The notes below the pieces were generated by a model that saw only the letters and a program-made list of their open reading frames with translations, ran no database searches and was not told where the DNA came from. Positions 1 to 7,667 of a DNA stretch of 64,000 nt are shown one piece after another. The stretch's first letter is position 1, and each line of letters starts with the position of its first letter. The DNA is from Asticcacaulis sp. ZE23SCel15 (GTDB taxonomy: Bacteria; Pseudomonadota; Alphaproteobacteria; Caulobacterales; Caulobacteraceae): NCBI RefSeq assembly GCF_030505395.1, contig NZ_CP130044.1, positions 2,899,001-2,963,000 on the forward strand, in the 5' to 3' direction. Made by a program: the position numbers and the translations under genes.

Positions 1-99
1 GGCCAGAGGGGCGCCCATCAGCAGACCAAAGCCTAAAACGGCGGCGGCAATTGATGCGGATTTGCTGTTTGAAAAATTCGATTGATTCTTGCGTGACAT
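1..99 (-). CDS. Exported protein, N-terminus only (cut by window edge)
   Basis: Thirty-three codons read from an ATG at 97-99 to the window edge. A Shine-Dalgarno-like GAGGT lies just upstream. The peptide has a polar, basic start (MSRKNQSNFS), then a hydrophobic stretch rich in Ala, Leu and Gly, and an Ala-Pro-Leu-Ala segment that could be a signal peptidase site. This is a Sec-type signal peptide. The mature protein is outside the window, so its function cannot be named; outer membrane receptors of this group often begin this way, but that is only a guess. An IS30 element lies about 150 bases upstream and may affect its promoter. Confidence 0.55.
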   Translation of the reverse strand, partial: MSRKNQSNFSNSKSASIAAAVLGFGLLMGAPLA

Positions 100-247
100 T
101 GGAAACCTCACATTTTTGTTCAGAGCGTCACTACGATCTGAAACCACACATTCAGTTTGAAGCTTAGATGCTGAACGTCACCTGAATGAATTGTGCCAAC
201 TTATTGGTTTTTATATAAAGTTTCCATAAGGATGGTAATAAGATGGA

Positions 248-275
248 GGTGGGTTCTAATCGAAGTGCGAAGTCC
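248..275. repeat. IS30 terminal inverted repeat, left
   Basis: Imperfect match to the reverse complement of 1343-1371: an outer GGTGG, then shared TCTA, GAAG and GCGAA blocks. It lies downstream of the transposase stop. Confidence 0.55.
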
Positions 276-284
276 GGGTCCGGT

Positions 285-1301
285 TTAGCAGGAAGATTTG
301 ATATGAGCCAATTCGGCGTTGAAAACTTCGCCTGGCGTTCGGTATCCCAGGCACTGGTGGGGCGTATTGTTCATCCGCAGAGCAATCGCTGACAGCGCCA
401 CGTCCTCGACTGCTTGGAGATCGGTCTCCAGCGGCAGGTAGCGTCGAAGTCGACCGTTCGCGTTCTCGACCGAGCCTTTTTGGTAAGGTGATGCGGTGTC
501 ACAGAAATAGCTCTTGATGCCCAGAGACTGATGAAGGGTTTTCCAGGCCATAAACTCGGTTCCACGGTCGAAGGTAATCGACTGGCGCCCCCGAGCCGGA
601 AGAGGGCGCAACTGCTGCTGGATGGCGCTCAAGACACCCGATGAGTTGCGATCCTTGTTGCGGATGACGACCTGGTAGCGGCTCTTGCGCTCGATCAAAC
701 TCGTGATGTTCGCCTTGCCGAAATCCCGACGAAAGATGATCAAATCGGCTTCCCAGTGGCCGAATGTTTCGCGATTAGCAATATCTTCAGGCCGATGTTT
801 TATATTACAATACAATGGGATATGAGATCCTCTAGGCTTGCGGCCGCGAAGACCGCGCCGGGTTCTGCGGCGTTTTGCGAGTAGGGTGTATAGAGCCATT
901 TCACGGTTGCTACGCTCATAAACGAAGCGGTAGATCGTCTCAGAACAGATACGGCCAAACTTGGAATTACCCATAGGATGAAGTTTGAGCCGGCCTGCAA
1001 TTTGCTCTGGAGACCAGTGCTGCTCAAGCTTCTCGATGACGTGCAAACGCAACTCGCGATCACGCTCCAGGTTGCGTCGTTTGAAGCGGCGCTTACGCGC
1101 GCTCTCGGTCGCGTTCCATGGAAACCAACCCGACCATTGCGGATATTCATCGCGGTAGTAATTGCGCCGTAGCTCTCGATACAGCGTCGACTGATGGCGT
1201 CCAACGATCTTGGCGATTTGCGTCAGCGGAACTTTTCGCTCAAGCAGTTTCATGATCTGACGACGCTCCGCCATGTTCAGGTGGCTATAATGATGTCCCA
1301 T
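285..1301 (-). CDS. IS30-family transposase
   Basis: A DDE transposase of 338 residues that would cut and join the ends of the surrounding element. An N-terminal helix-turn-helix region (about residues 8-50, with HLNMAERRQI and TLYREL) is typical of IS30 for end recognition. The catalytic triad is visible as Asp186 (GHWEADLIIF), Asp245 (TFDRGTEF) and Glu279 (KGSVENANGRLRRYLP). The last two are 33 residues apart, as expected for the family. The length is normal for the family and no frameshift is seen, so the gene looks intact. It reads toward the exported-protein gene at the window edge. Confidence 0.95.
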   Translation of the reverse strand: MGHHYSHLNMAERRQIMKLLERKVPLTQIAKIVGRHQSTLYRELRRNYYRDEYPQWSGWFPWNATESARKRRFKRRNLERDRELRLHVIEKLEQHWSPEQIAGRLKLHPMGNSKFGRICSETIYRFVYERSNREMALYTLLAKRRRTRRGLRGRKPRGSHIPLYCNIKHRPEDIANRETFGHWEADLIIFRRDFGKANITSLIERKSRYQVVIRNKDRNSSGVLSAIQQQLRPLPARGRQSITFDRGTEFMAWKTLHQSLGIKSYFCDTASPYQKGSVENANGRLRRYLPLETDLQAVEDVALSAIALRMNNTPHQCLGYRTPGEVFNAELAHIKSSC

Positions 1302-1342
1302 AGGGCGATCTCTTTCTTCTGAAGAGGCGTTTGATTTTATGG

Positions 1343-1371
1343 ATCATTCGCGCTTCAAAATAGAGTCCACC
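1343..1371. repeat. IS30 terminal inverted repeat, right
   Basis: Partner of the left repeat at 248-275. It lies on the promoter side of the transposase gene and ends with CCACC at 1367-1371. Confidence 0.55.
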
Positions 1372-1387
1372 GACGTCGCACCTATTT

Positions 1388-1423
1388 CCGCATAATATAT
1401 ATTATGGGAAATTTATTATGCGG
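1388..1423 (-). terminator. AT-rich stem-loop at the end of the MBL hydrolase gene
   Basis: Ten-base perfect arms, CCGCATAATA (1388-1397) and TATTATGCGG (1414-1423), are separated by 16 bases. The stop codon of the hydrolase gene lies inside the stem. The position suits transcript ending for the tmk-holB-tatD-MBL run, but no clear U-tract follows, so this is a tentative call. Confidence 0.4.
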
Positions 1424-2228
1424 TTAGTTTGATTTTCATGCCATCATACGCAGGTTCTACATGTTCAGGCAGCATGGATTTCAAAGCGTTGTAATCCAGA
1501 TCCTGATGCAAGTTGGTCAGGATAGCTCTTTCGGGTTTAACCCGCTCGATCCAGCCTAGCGTCTTTTCAACATGTGCGTGCGTCGGATGTGGTGCCAAAC
1601 GCAAAGCGTCGACGATCCATAGCTTCAGGCCTTTTAAGTGCTCGAAATTATCATCGCTGATATCAGAGACATCACTGGAATATGCAAAGTCACCAATGCG
1701 ATAGCCGACAGATTTTATCGGGCCATGCTCCTGTTCAAAGGTGCGAACCGGCATTGCGCCGCCATTTCCCATAACATCCCAAACTGTCCCGTAATCAGGA
1801 ATGATATGGGCTGTGCAAATTGGCGGATATCCAAATTTTCCCGTGAAAACATACTCAAAGCGATGAAAAAGCCCGTTATAGGTTACCTGATCCATATAGC
1901 CATCAATGTTACGGCGATTAGCAATGGCGAAAAATCTCATATCATCAATGCCGTGGGACTGATCGGCGTGATCGTGAGTCCACAATATCGCATCCAGATG
2001 TTTGATTTCAGCGCGCAGCACCTGTTCGCGAAATTCAGGCGATGTATCTATAATGACCTGAGTGCGCTGATCTGGCGTTTGATCATCATAAATGGCCACC
2101 GCAGCACTGCACCGGGATCTGCGGTTTCTGGGGTTTGTAGGGTCACAAGCCCCCCAGTAGCCATCAACTCTTGGGACGCCACTTGAGCATCCAGACCCAA
2201 GGACATCAATTTCAATGATTTTTGTCAT
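1416..2228 (-). CDS. MBL-fold metallo-hydrolase (PhnP-like)
   Basis: A 270-residue metallo-beta-lactamase-fold hydrolase. The start (LGSGCSSGVPR) and the metal-binding motif THDHADQSHG (His85, His87, Asp89, His92) are typical of the PhnP/cyclic phosphodiesterase-like branch. Family members hydrolyse phosphodiester bonds; the substrate here is unknown. Its ATG overlaps the tatD stop codon (ATGA), which suggests translational coupling as the last gene of the tmk-holB-tatD run. This gene following tatD is common in alphaproteobacteria. Fold assignment is firm, the reaction is inferred. Confidence 0.88.
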   Translation of the reverse strand: MTKIIEIDVLGSGCSSGVPRVDGYWGACDPTNPRNRRSRCSAAVAIYDDQTPDQRTQVIIDTSPEFREQVLRAEIKHLDAILWTHDHADQSHGIDDMRFFAIANRRNIDGYMDQVTYNGLFHRFEYVFTGKFGYPPICTAHIIPDYGTVWDVMGNGGAMPVRTFEQEHGPIKSVGYRIGDFAYSSDVSDISDDNFEHLKGLKLWIVDALRLAPHPTHAHVEKTLGWIERVKPERAILTNLHQDLDYNALKSMLPEHVEPAYDGMKIKLTA

Positions 2229-3013
2229 GAGGATACAGGGTTGGGAATGCGATTAAACAGCTCAAAAAAAGCATCCTCAGTCAGTTTTCTGGTCTCTTCA
2301 AGGCTCCACCCGCGAATTTCCGCCAGTTTGTCATAAACGTGCGTGACATAGGCCGGTTCATTGCGTCGGCCCCGCCAGGGTATGGGCGCCAGATATGGAC
2401 AGTCGGTTTCGACGATAATCCGGTCTGCGGGCATGTCTTTGATGATGTCGCGCACATCCTGAGCGGCCTTGAAGGTAGCAATGCCTGAGACCGAAAACCA
2501 CGCCCCGATATCGGCCGCTTTGCGCGCCAGTTCTGCGCCACTTGTGTAACAATGCAGCAGAAATTTAAATTCGCCGTTGCGATGTTCGCTGCTCAATATA
2601 TCCCACATGACCTCATCGGCTTCACGGGTGTGAACCACCAGAGGCAATCCGCTGTCTCTGGCGGCTTCGATGTGCGCCCGAAACACCTTTGCCTGAATAT
2701 CGCGCGGGCTGTAGTCGTAGTGAAAATCGAGACCGCACTCCCCTATTCCCACCACTTTGGGTAATTTAGCTAAATCGATCAGGGTGGCCGCGCTGAGTTC
2801 GGGATTTTCACTGGCTTCGTGCGGATGTGTCCCGACCGTTGCCCAGATATCCGGATTGTCGCGAGCAATCTTATAACAGGCCTCGAAATTTGATACGCGG
2901 TCGCAGATATTGACCATAAGGCCCACGCCCGCTGTACGAGCACGATTTATGGTATCTTCGCGGTCTTCATCATACTGAGGGGCGTGAAGGTTTACATGGC
3001 TATCGATAAGCAT
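2225..3013 (-). CDS. tatD: TatD-family metal-dependent hydrolase
   Basis: A 262-residue TIM-barrel hydrolase of the TatD family. Members are metal-dependent DNases or related hydrolases in the cytoplasm. Visible signatures are the N-terminal LIDSHVNLH, GIGECGLDFHYDYS, PLVVHTREA, LHCYTS and VETDCPYLAP, which supply the usual His, Glu and Asp metal ligands. The start ATG at 3013 is chosen because the family begins MLIDSH, and it lies two bases after the holB stop. A longer reading from 3043 would overlap holB and adds residues not found in the family. In many alphaproteobacteria metG separates holB and tatD; here they are directly joined. Confidence 0.92.
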   Translation of the reverse strand: MLIDSHVNLHAPQYDEDREDTINRARTAGVGLMVNICDRVSNFEACYKIARDNPDIWATVGTHPHEASENPELSAATLIDLAKLPKVVGIGECGLDFHYDYSPRDIQAKVFRAHIEAARDSGLPLVVHTREADEVMWDILSSEHRNGEFKFLLHCYTSGAELARKAADIGAWFSVSGIATFKAAQDVRDIIKDMPADRIIVETDCPYLAPIPWRGRRNEPAYVTHVYDKLAEIRGWSLEETRKLTEDAFFELFNRIPNPVSS

Positions 3014-3015
3014 AG

Positions 3016-4032
3016 TCAGGCAATCTCTCTGATATCCCGGCACAAAGCCCAGAAATATTCTCCGCGATCAAGGTTCACGGCTTCGGTTTCAGCGGTGACC
3101 GTGCTTAGCCGCGCCCACAAATCCGCCCATTGTTTTGCGCGACCATAGGGATGGCTGCTCAAGGCACGCTCGCGTACCTGCTCGCACAGCATATCCATAA
3201 ACAGGCTGAATTTTTTGGCACCATCACTACGTGCTGAACTGGTTTTAAACTCGGTGGCGTAACGGATCAATTCAGCACGGGGCGGCGGTGAAGACGATAG
3301 GATACGACCCGCCAGATCATCCATATCGAGTGCCTTATCCTGCCAGAGTTTCAGAGCCCTGCCCGGAGAGCCCTTTGCCATGCTAATCAGGCGAGCTAGA
3401 TCATCCCCACGAACATCAACATCGGGTTCAATGAAGGCGCGTACAGCCTCATCCTGCCACGGCGCGAAAGTTAAGCGACGGCAACGCGACCGAATGGTAG
3501 CAAGCAGTTTCCCCGGCGAATGAGATACCAGAAACAATATTCCCCGCTCAGGTGGCTCCTCAAGAATTTTCAATAAAGCATTGGCTGAATTTATGTTTAA
3601 ATCATCAACGGAGTCGATTATGGCCACACGATATGGTGACCGGGACGGCGCTTTTGAAAAAAAGGTGCCGACCTCGCGTATCGCTTCGACGCTGATGTTC
3701 TTCTTTAGCTTGCCGCTGTCATTGGCTTCGCGCTCTATGGCCAACATGTCGGGATGAGACTGTGCGGCAATGAGTTTGGCATCCGGATCTTGCGGTGAAA
3801 CACCCATTAGTCCCAAAGACGGATCACGAACTTTCCCCATCAGGAATTTGGCGGCCCGATAGGCAAAGGTCGCTTTTCCCAGCCCTTGTGGACCGCATAA
3901 CAGCCAGGCATGGTGCAGACGCCCGCGTCCATAGGCATCCATAAACGCTTGCTCTGCGACCTCATTCTGACGGTACTCATAAGTATTGCGCGGATGAAGC
4001 GCTGCATCCTCGACCAAGGCTGGGGAGGCCAT
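3016..4032 (-). CDS. holB: DNA polymerase III subunit delta prime
   Basis: A 338-residue clamp-loader subunit. Together with the other subunits it loads the sliding clamp at the replication fork. The Walker A loop GPQGLGKAT is at residues 47-55, and the region with KILEEPPERGILFLVSHSP and IRSRCRRLTF matches the sensor part of HolB/DnaX-type AAA+ proteins. It follows tmk by two bases and precedes tatD by two bases, so the three are probably one transcript. The tmk-holB pairing is widespread. ATG at 4032 is the natural start. Confidence 0.93.
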   Translation of the reverse strand: MASPALVEDAALHPRNTYEYRQNEVAEQAFMDAYGRGRLHHAWLLCGPQGLGKATFAYRAAKFLMGKVRDPSLGLMGVSPQDPDAKLIAAQSHPDMLAIEREANDSGKLKKNISVEAIREVGTFFSKAPSRSPYRVAIIDSVDDLNINSANALLKILEEPPERGILFLVSHSPGKLLATIRSRCRRLTFAPWQDEAVRAFIEPDVDVRGDDLARLISMAKGSPGRALKLWQDKALDMDDLAGRILSSSPPPRAELIRYATEFKTSSARSDGAKKFSLFMDMLCEQVRERALSSHPYGRAKQWADLWARLSTVTAETEAVNLDRGEYFWALCRDIREIA

Positions 4033-4034
4033 TT

Positions 4035-4673
4035 TTATGCCCCTTTAAGTTCTGGAAACTGCGTCATCGCTTGCGACCATATATCTGAAGATATGCTTTC
4101 AATGCTTTGATTGGCATCAATAATTTTATACCTGTCAGGAGCTATGGCTGCACGTTTCACGAACCCCTGCCGCAGGCGCTCATGAAATCCGATACCCTTG
4201 GCTTCAAACCGGTCCTCATCACCGCCACGCCCTTTGGCACGCATAAGGCCGACCTCGACCGGCATGTCTAAAATCAATGTCAGATCAGGTTGGGTATCCC
4301 CTACCACCACCTGATCAACCTGCTCGATGAAGTCAGGCGAAATCCCTCCGCCCGCGCCCTGATAAGCGCGGGTCGAATCAGCAAACCGATCACAGACAAC
4401 CCATGCGCAGCGCTCCAGCGCCGGCCGGATGACTTTCTCCAGATGGTCGGCACGCGATGCGTACATCATCAGGGTCTCAGATACCGGTGACCAGCGCGAT
4501 GCGTCGCCCTTAACCAGAAGGTCGCGCAAGGCTTCAGCGCCGGGTGATCCGCCAGGCTCGCGCGTCTGTACGACCTCTAATCCCAGATCACGTAACCGCT
4601 TGACCAGAAGTTTAACCTGAGTGGACTTGCCCGCCCCCTCACCGCCTTCAAATGTAATGAATTTCCCGCGCAT
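4035..4673 (-). CDS. tmk: Thymidylate kinase
   Basis: A 212-residue kinase that phosphorylates dTMP to dTDP for DNA synthesis. It shows the P-loop FEGGEGAGKSTQ (residues 8-19), the TREPGGSPGAE motif, the substrate-binding CDRFADSTRAYQGAGGG, and a LID-like segment RAKGRGGDEDRFE. The size is typical. It is the first gene of the tmk-holB-tatD-MBL run; 79 bases separate it from rlpA upstream, enough for a promoter. Confidence 0.95.
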   Translation of the reverse strand: MRGKFITFEGGEGAGKSTQVKLLVKRLRDLGLEVVQTREPGGSPGAEALRDLLVKGDASRWSPVSETLMMYASRADHLEKVIRPALERCAWVVCDRFADSTRAYQGAGGGISPDFIEQVDQVVVGDTQPDLTLILDMPVEVGLMRAKGRGGDEDRFEAKGIGFHERLRQGFVKRAAIAPDRYKIIDANQSIESISSDIWSQAMTQFPELKGA

Positions 4674-4752
4674 GGCCGGAACTTAAAGCGCAATCCCCAA
4701 ACTGTGAAGCGATTTTCAGGAACCATGCACGTTTAAACGGCCTGATCGCAAA

Positions 4753-5532
4753 TTACTCTCTGCGCAGAACCGCATCGAAAAAGCCTTCGGATAAGGCTTT
4801 TTGCCGGGCATGCTCAGCCTTATCCGGGCCGTCATACGGCCCCATGGACACGACATAAAGCTCACCCTTCCGCTCTATGGAAATATCACTAAGCCTATCG
4901 CAGGCGCGATCAGCATTTTCTTTGATGGCAAAACTGCCCAGCAGGACGCGGTAACGGCCATCATTTGCGGCAATCGAAGCCCCCTGCTGACCTTGTGCGG
5001 CGGGTCCCAAAAAGGTGACGCGCACCTTGGCTGTCCCCGCCCCTAGCACCCCCAGTTCACGAGCCGCCCCTTTTGACAGGTCAATCAGTCTGCCATCAAT
5101 GAAAGGCCCGCGATCATTGACCCGCAGGACTAAAATCTTGCCATTATCCAGATTTTTGACTTCGACGATTGACGGTAAAGGCAGGGTTTTGTGGGCTGCG
5201 GAAACGGCGTTGGGATTGAAATATTCGCCATTGGCTGTGGTCGGGTTAGGCAATTCCGCGCCGTACCACGAGGCGGTGCCCACCCAGCTATCGCCTTTGT
5301 TGGGGATGCTCGGCCTATAGGTTTGCCCACGAATTTTGTAGGGCTTGAGAGTGCCGGAGTGGTAAGGGCCATTTCCGCCGACGGGTGGGTTGCTGTTGAT
5401 TTTATATTTCGGTCCGGCGCAGGCGCTCATCAGGGCAAAGCAGATGATTGCTAACACCCACAACAGATGGCGCGCCCCGGATTTGAGCCATTCAGAACGC
5501 CTGACTTTTCCCATATCGGAATATATCGTCAT
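4753..5532 (-). CDS. rlpA: RlpA-family septal ring lipoprotein with SPOR domain
   Basis: A 259-residue lipoprotein. An N-terminal hydrophobic segment ends in a lipobox-like LMSAC with Cys38 as the likely lipidated residue. A double-psi beta-barrel domain (about 83-170) contains GTASWYGAE and VRVNDRGPF, and a SPOR domain (about 190-258) binds peptidoglycan lacking stem peptides. Family members localise to division sites, and some are lytic transglycosylases that cut such naked glycan strands. A ribosome site AGGG precedes the ATG at 5532. It is separated from tmk and probably has its own transcript. Confidence 0.9.
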   Translation of the reverse strand: MTIYSDMGKVRRSEWLKSGARHLLWVLAIICFALMSACAGPKYKINSNPPVGGNGPYHSGTLKPYKIRGQTYRPSIPNKGDSWVGTASWYGAELPNPTTANGEYFNPNAVSAAHKTLPLPSIVEVKNLDNGKILVLRVNDRGPFIDGRLIDLSKGAARELGVLGAGTAKVRVTFLGPAAQGQQGASIAANDGRYRVLLGSFAIKENADRACDRLSDISIERKGELYVVSMGPYDGPDKAEHARQKALSEGFFDAVLRRE

Positions 5533-5671
5533 GCCGTACCCTACGCATTACATATTGCTGCCCCCATCAGGTGATGAGGCTTGTGCATAATTTATTGAAA
5601 ATGAGAAAAATCTTAGTTAACGGCTTGGAATTGCGGGAAAGTCGGGTTATGACCCAAAACCTTGCTCGTGC

Positions 5672-5761
5672 GGACAGATGGCCGAGTGGTTTAAGGCAGC
5701 GGTCTTGAAAACCGCCGTAGGTGGAAGCCTACCGTGAGTTCGAATCTCACTCTGTCCGCCA
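5672..5761 (+). tRNA. tRNA-Ser (anticodon TGA)
   Basis: A 90-base tRNA with encoded CCA. The acceptor stem GGACAGA (5672-5678) pairs with TCTGTCC (5751-5757). A long variable arm (GTAGGTGGAAGCCTAC) marks it as a class II tRNA. The anticodon loop CTTGAAA gives anticodon TGA, so it reads UCN serine codons. A strong terminator follows directly, and a second copy of its last 19 bases lies 152 bases downstream. Confidence 0.97.
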
Positions 5762-5805
5762 CTTCAATAAAAATGGCCCCTTTATGGGGCCTTTTTTATT
5801 GAAGT
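5761..5805. terminator. Strong intrinsic terminator after tRNA-Ser
   Basis: Twenty-base arms with a single mismatch (5761-5780 and 5786-5805) close a five-base TTTAT loop. The GGCCCC/GGGGCC core is followed by six T residues on the plus strand and A residues on the other side, so it could work in both directions. Confidence 0.9.
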
Positions 5806-5838
5806 GCTGAGTGTGGACTTGAGCTCACGGATGAAAGC

Positions 5839-5913
5839 GAGTTCGAAAACCGTAGCGCCCCAGCGCGTAGGTTTCGGCGCAGCGAAGCGCAGCCAATCTC
5901 ACTCTGTCCGCCA
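5839..5913 (+). repeat. Partial tRNA-Ser 3' end duplication, interrupted
   Basis: The last 19 bases of tRNA-Ser including CCA (5743-5761) recur exactly at 5895-5913. A further T-loop-like block GAGTTCGAA stands at 5839-5847. About 47 bases separate the two blocks, including GCGC-AGCGAA-GCGC, which can fold. No full tRNA can be made. This has the form of an attachment-site duplication or recombination scar at a tRNA 3' end, with a small insertion inside the fragment. It has a common layout for integration sites but no integrase is nearby. Confidence 0.65.
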
Positions 5914-6020
5914 ATTTTTCTATAAATACTTTGATGCGCTGCATGCGCTCCGCCAAAAGCAAGCAAGTCTTTTGCAGTTGGCTTATTGCGAATACTTCAT
6001 CGCGCACAAATATATGTGAA

Positions 6021-6803
6021 ATGACTGAGAAAATTGAAAAGCACCCGTCCTTCCCGCAGCCGGATAACATCGCGCAAGTAATATGGCGCTATATGGATTC
6101 GGATAAGTTCGAGTGGCTCTTGGAGCAAGGTCGCCTGTTCATGCCCACGGCTGACAATCTGTGCGATCCACTAGAAGGCTCTACACCGCGGGGCGAAATC
6201 GAATGGTGGGAGCAAGAAGTTTTAAATGCGACCACAGACGAACAATTAGCAACCATCGCTCACAACCGGCAATTCCTTGCCGATTTCAGAAGAAATTTTC
6301 GACCTCGATACTATGTGTCATGCTGGCATATGAATACGCACGAGAATTATTCAATGTGGTGCTGTTACACGAAAACCAACCGGGCCGTTGCAATAAAGAC
6401 GACCTACACCGCATTACGAAAGGCATTGCCAATCGAAGTATTGATGGGAGTCATCCGCTATATTGACTACTCAACAGATCGGCTGCCATGGGGCAACATG
6501 TTTGAATGCATCATGCACAAGGACATCAACTTCCGCTATGAAGCAGAAGTACGTGCGATAATGACACTGCCTCCCAATGATGAGCTTGGCCTTCAGAAGT
6601 TCTCAGAAGATCATTTTGCACTGACAGCCAATCCAAATTTGCGCGTTTATGCCCCCAAGGTGGATGTGAGCACAATGATAGAGGGTATCGTCCTCCATCC
6701 TGATGTATCCAAATCTTACGCAGCAAAGGTTCGCAAGCTTTGTATAGCGAAAGGATTACCAGCGCCAACCCCTTCGCGGGAAACCACCACTGCAGTTTAC
6801 TGA
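6021..6803 (+). CDS. DUF2971-family protein
   Basis: A 260-residue cytoplasmic protein. The N-terminal part shows the DUF2971 pattern: WRYMDSDKFEWLLEQGRLF followed by DNLCDPLEGS. Further on come CWHMNTHENYSMWCCY and FRYEAEVRAI. The biochemical role of the family is not established; members are often found in variable regions. The ATG at 6021 is chosen because earlier in-frame Met codons fall in the tRNA-derived scar region. No good ribosome site is seen. It ends exactly where mazG ends on the other strand. Position after the tRNA-Ser scar suggests acquisition by transfer, an inference. Confidence 0.75.
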   Translation: MTEKIEKHPSFPQPDNIAQVIWRYMDSDKFEWLLEQGRLFMPTADNLCDPLEGSTPRGEIEWWEQEVLNATTDEQLATIAHNRQFLADFRRNFRPRYYVSCWHMNTHENYSMWCCYTKTNRAVAIKTTYTALRKALPIEVLMGVIRYIDYSTDRLPWGNMFECIMHKDINFRYEAEVRAIMTLPPNDELGLQKFSEDHFALTANPNLRVYAPKVDVSTMIEGIVLHPDVSKSYAAKVRKLCIAKGLPAPTPSRETTTAVY

Positions 6804-7667
6804 TTATCCGTATCCGCCACCGCCTTTGCCGCCGCATTTGGATTGCAGCGAGCGTACTGGCTCTGATGCCGCATCTTGCTCGGCCTTTTTGGCGTCGTTC
6901 CAGAGCGCGTCCATGTCTTCCAGATTGGACTGATCGGGCGTCAGGCCGCGTTCGGCAAGTGCGCTTTCAATCACTGAAAACCGGCGGATGAATTTTGCAT
7001 TAGTCCCCCTCAGCGCTTCCTCCGGATCTACATCAAGTTTTCGGGCCAGGTTCGCCATTACAAACAACAAATCCCCCAATTCGGCCTTGGCATTTTCGAG
7101 ATTACCCGCCTCGATCTCAACCTTTAGCTCCTCGGTTTCTTCGTCCAGTTTGGCCAGAACATCCCGAAGATCAGGCCAGTCAAAACCAACCCGTGCGGCG
7201 CGTTTGGTAAGTTTCGCGGCACGGGTAAGCGCTGGCAGCCCAATAGGCACATCATCCAAAATGCCATGTTTGGCTTTGGATTTGCGTTCTTCAGCCTTTA
7301 TGGCCTCCCACGCCACGGTCTGTTCCTCAGAAGTCCGCTCAGACTCAGCTCCAAAAACATGCGGGTGTCTGCGGATCAATTTATCCGACATCGCACGGGC
7401 AATATCATCAAAATCGAACAGCCCCTGTTCCTTGGCGATATGGCCATGGAATACAACCTGAAACAGCAGATCCCCCAGTTCTTCTTTAAGGTCACGCATG
7501 TCCTTGCGCGCAATCGCATCTGCGACTTCGTAGGCCTCTTCGATGGTGTAAGGCGCTATGGTATCGAAGGTCTGCTCAATATCCCACGGGCAACCGCCCT
7601 CCCTTGCCCGCAGCCGGTTCATAACTTCCAAAAGGTCGTCAATGGCCGGTCGATTGGGGAGTGTCAT
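6804..7667 (-). CDS. mazG: Nucleoside triphosphate pyrophosphohydrolase MazG
   Basis: A 287-residue hydrolase that splits (d)NTPs to monophosphate and pyrophosphate, removing non-canonical or excess nucleotides. Two MazG domains are present. The first has REGGCPWDIEQTF, IEEAYEVADAI and LKEELGDLLFQVVFH; the second has DEETEELKVEIE and ENAKAELGDLLFVMANL. The acidic EExxE and ExxD residues for magnesium are intact. The start at 7667 overlaps the end of the upstream transporter gene by 29 bases. The last residues are a Gly-rich tail. The gene is usually found near hflX and hfq in this group, as here. Confidence 0.95.
   Translation of the reverse strand: MTLPNRPAIDDLLEVMNRLRAREGGCPWDIEQTFDTIAPYTIEEAYEVADAIARKDMRDLKEELGDLLFQVVFHGHIAKEQGLFDFDDIARAMSDKLIRRHPHVFGAESERTSEEQTVAWEAIKAEERKSKAKHGILDDVPIGLPALTRAAKLTKRAARVGFDWPDLRDVLAKLDEETEELKVEIEAGNLENAKAELGDLLFVMANLARKLDVDPEEALRGTNAKFIRRFSVIESALAERGLTPDQSNLEDMDALWNDAKKAEQDAASEPVRSLQSKCGGKGGGGYG

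Larger units (their letters stand above)
248..1371 (-). mobile_element. IS30-family insertion sequence
   Basis: An element of about 1.12 kb encloses a complete IS30-type transposase. Its ends form imperfect terminal inverted repeats. The left end starts GGTGGGTTCTAATCGAAG at 248, and the right end read on the minus strand from 1371 starts GGTGGACTCTATTTTGAAG. The repeats share the outer GGTGG and much of the next 20 bases with a one-base gap. A dinucleotide GA lies just outside both ends (246-247 and 1372-1373), compatible with a 2-bp target duplication, which IS30 members often make. The ends are read by eye and could be off by a few bases. Confidence 0.75.

Noticed and set aside
5806-5913. 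A second tRNA-Ser gene
   Set aside because: Only the 3' end is repeated and it is interrupted; no acceptor partner or anticodon arm.
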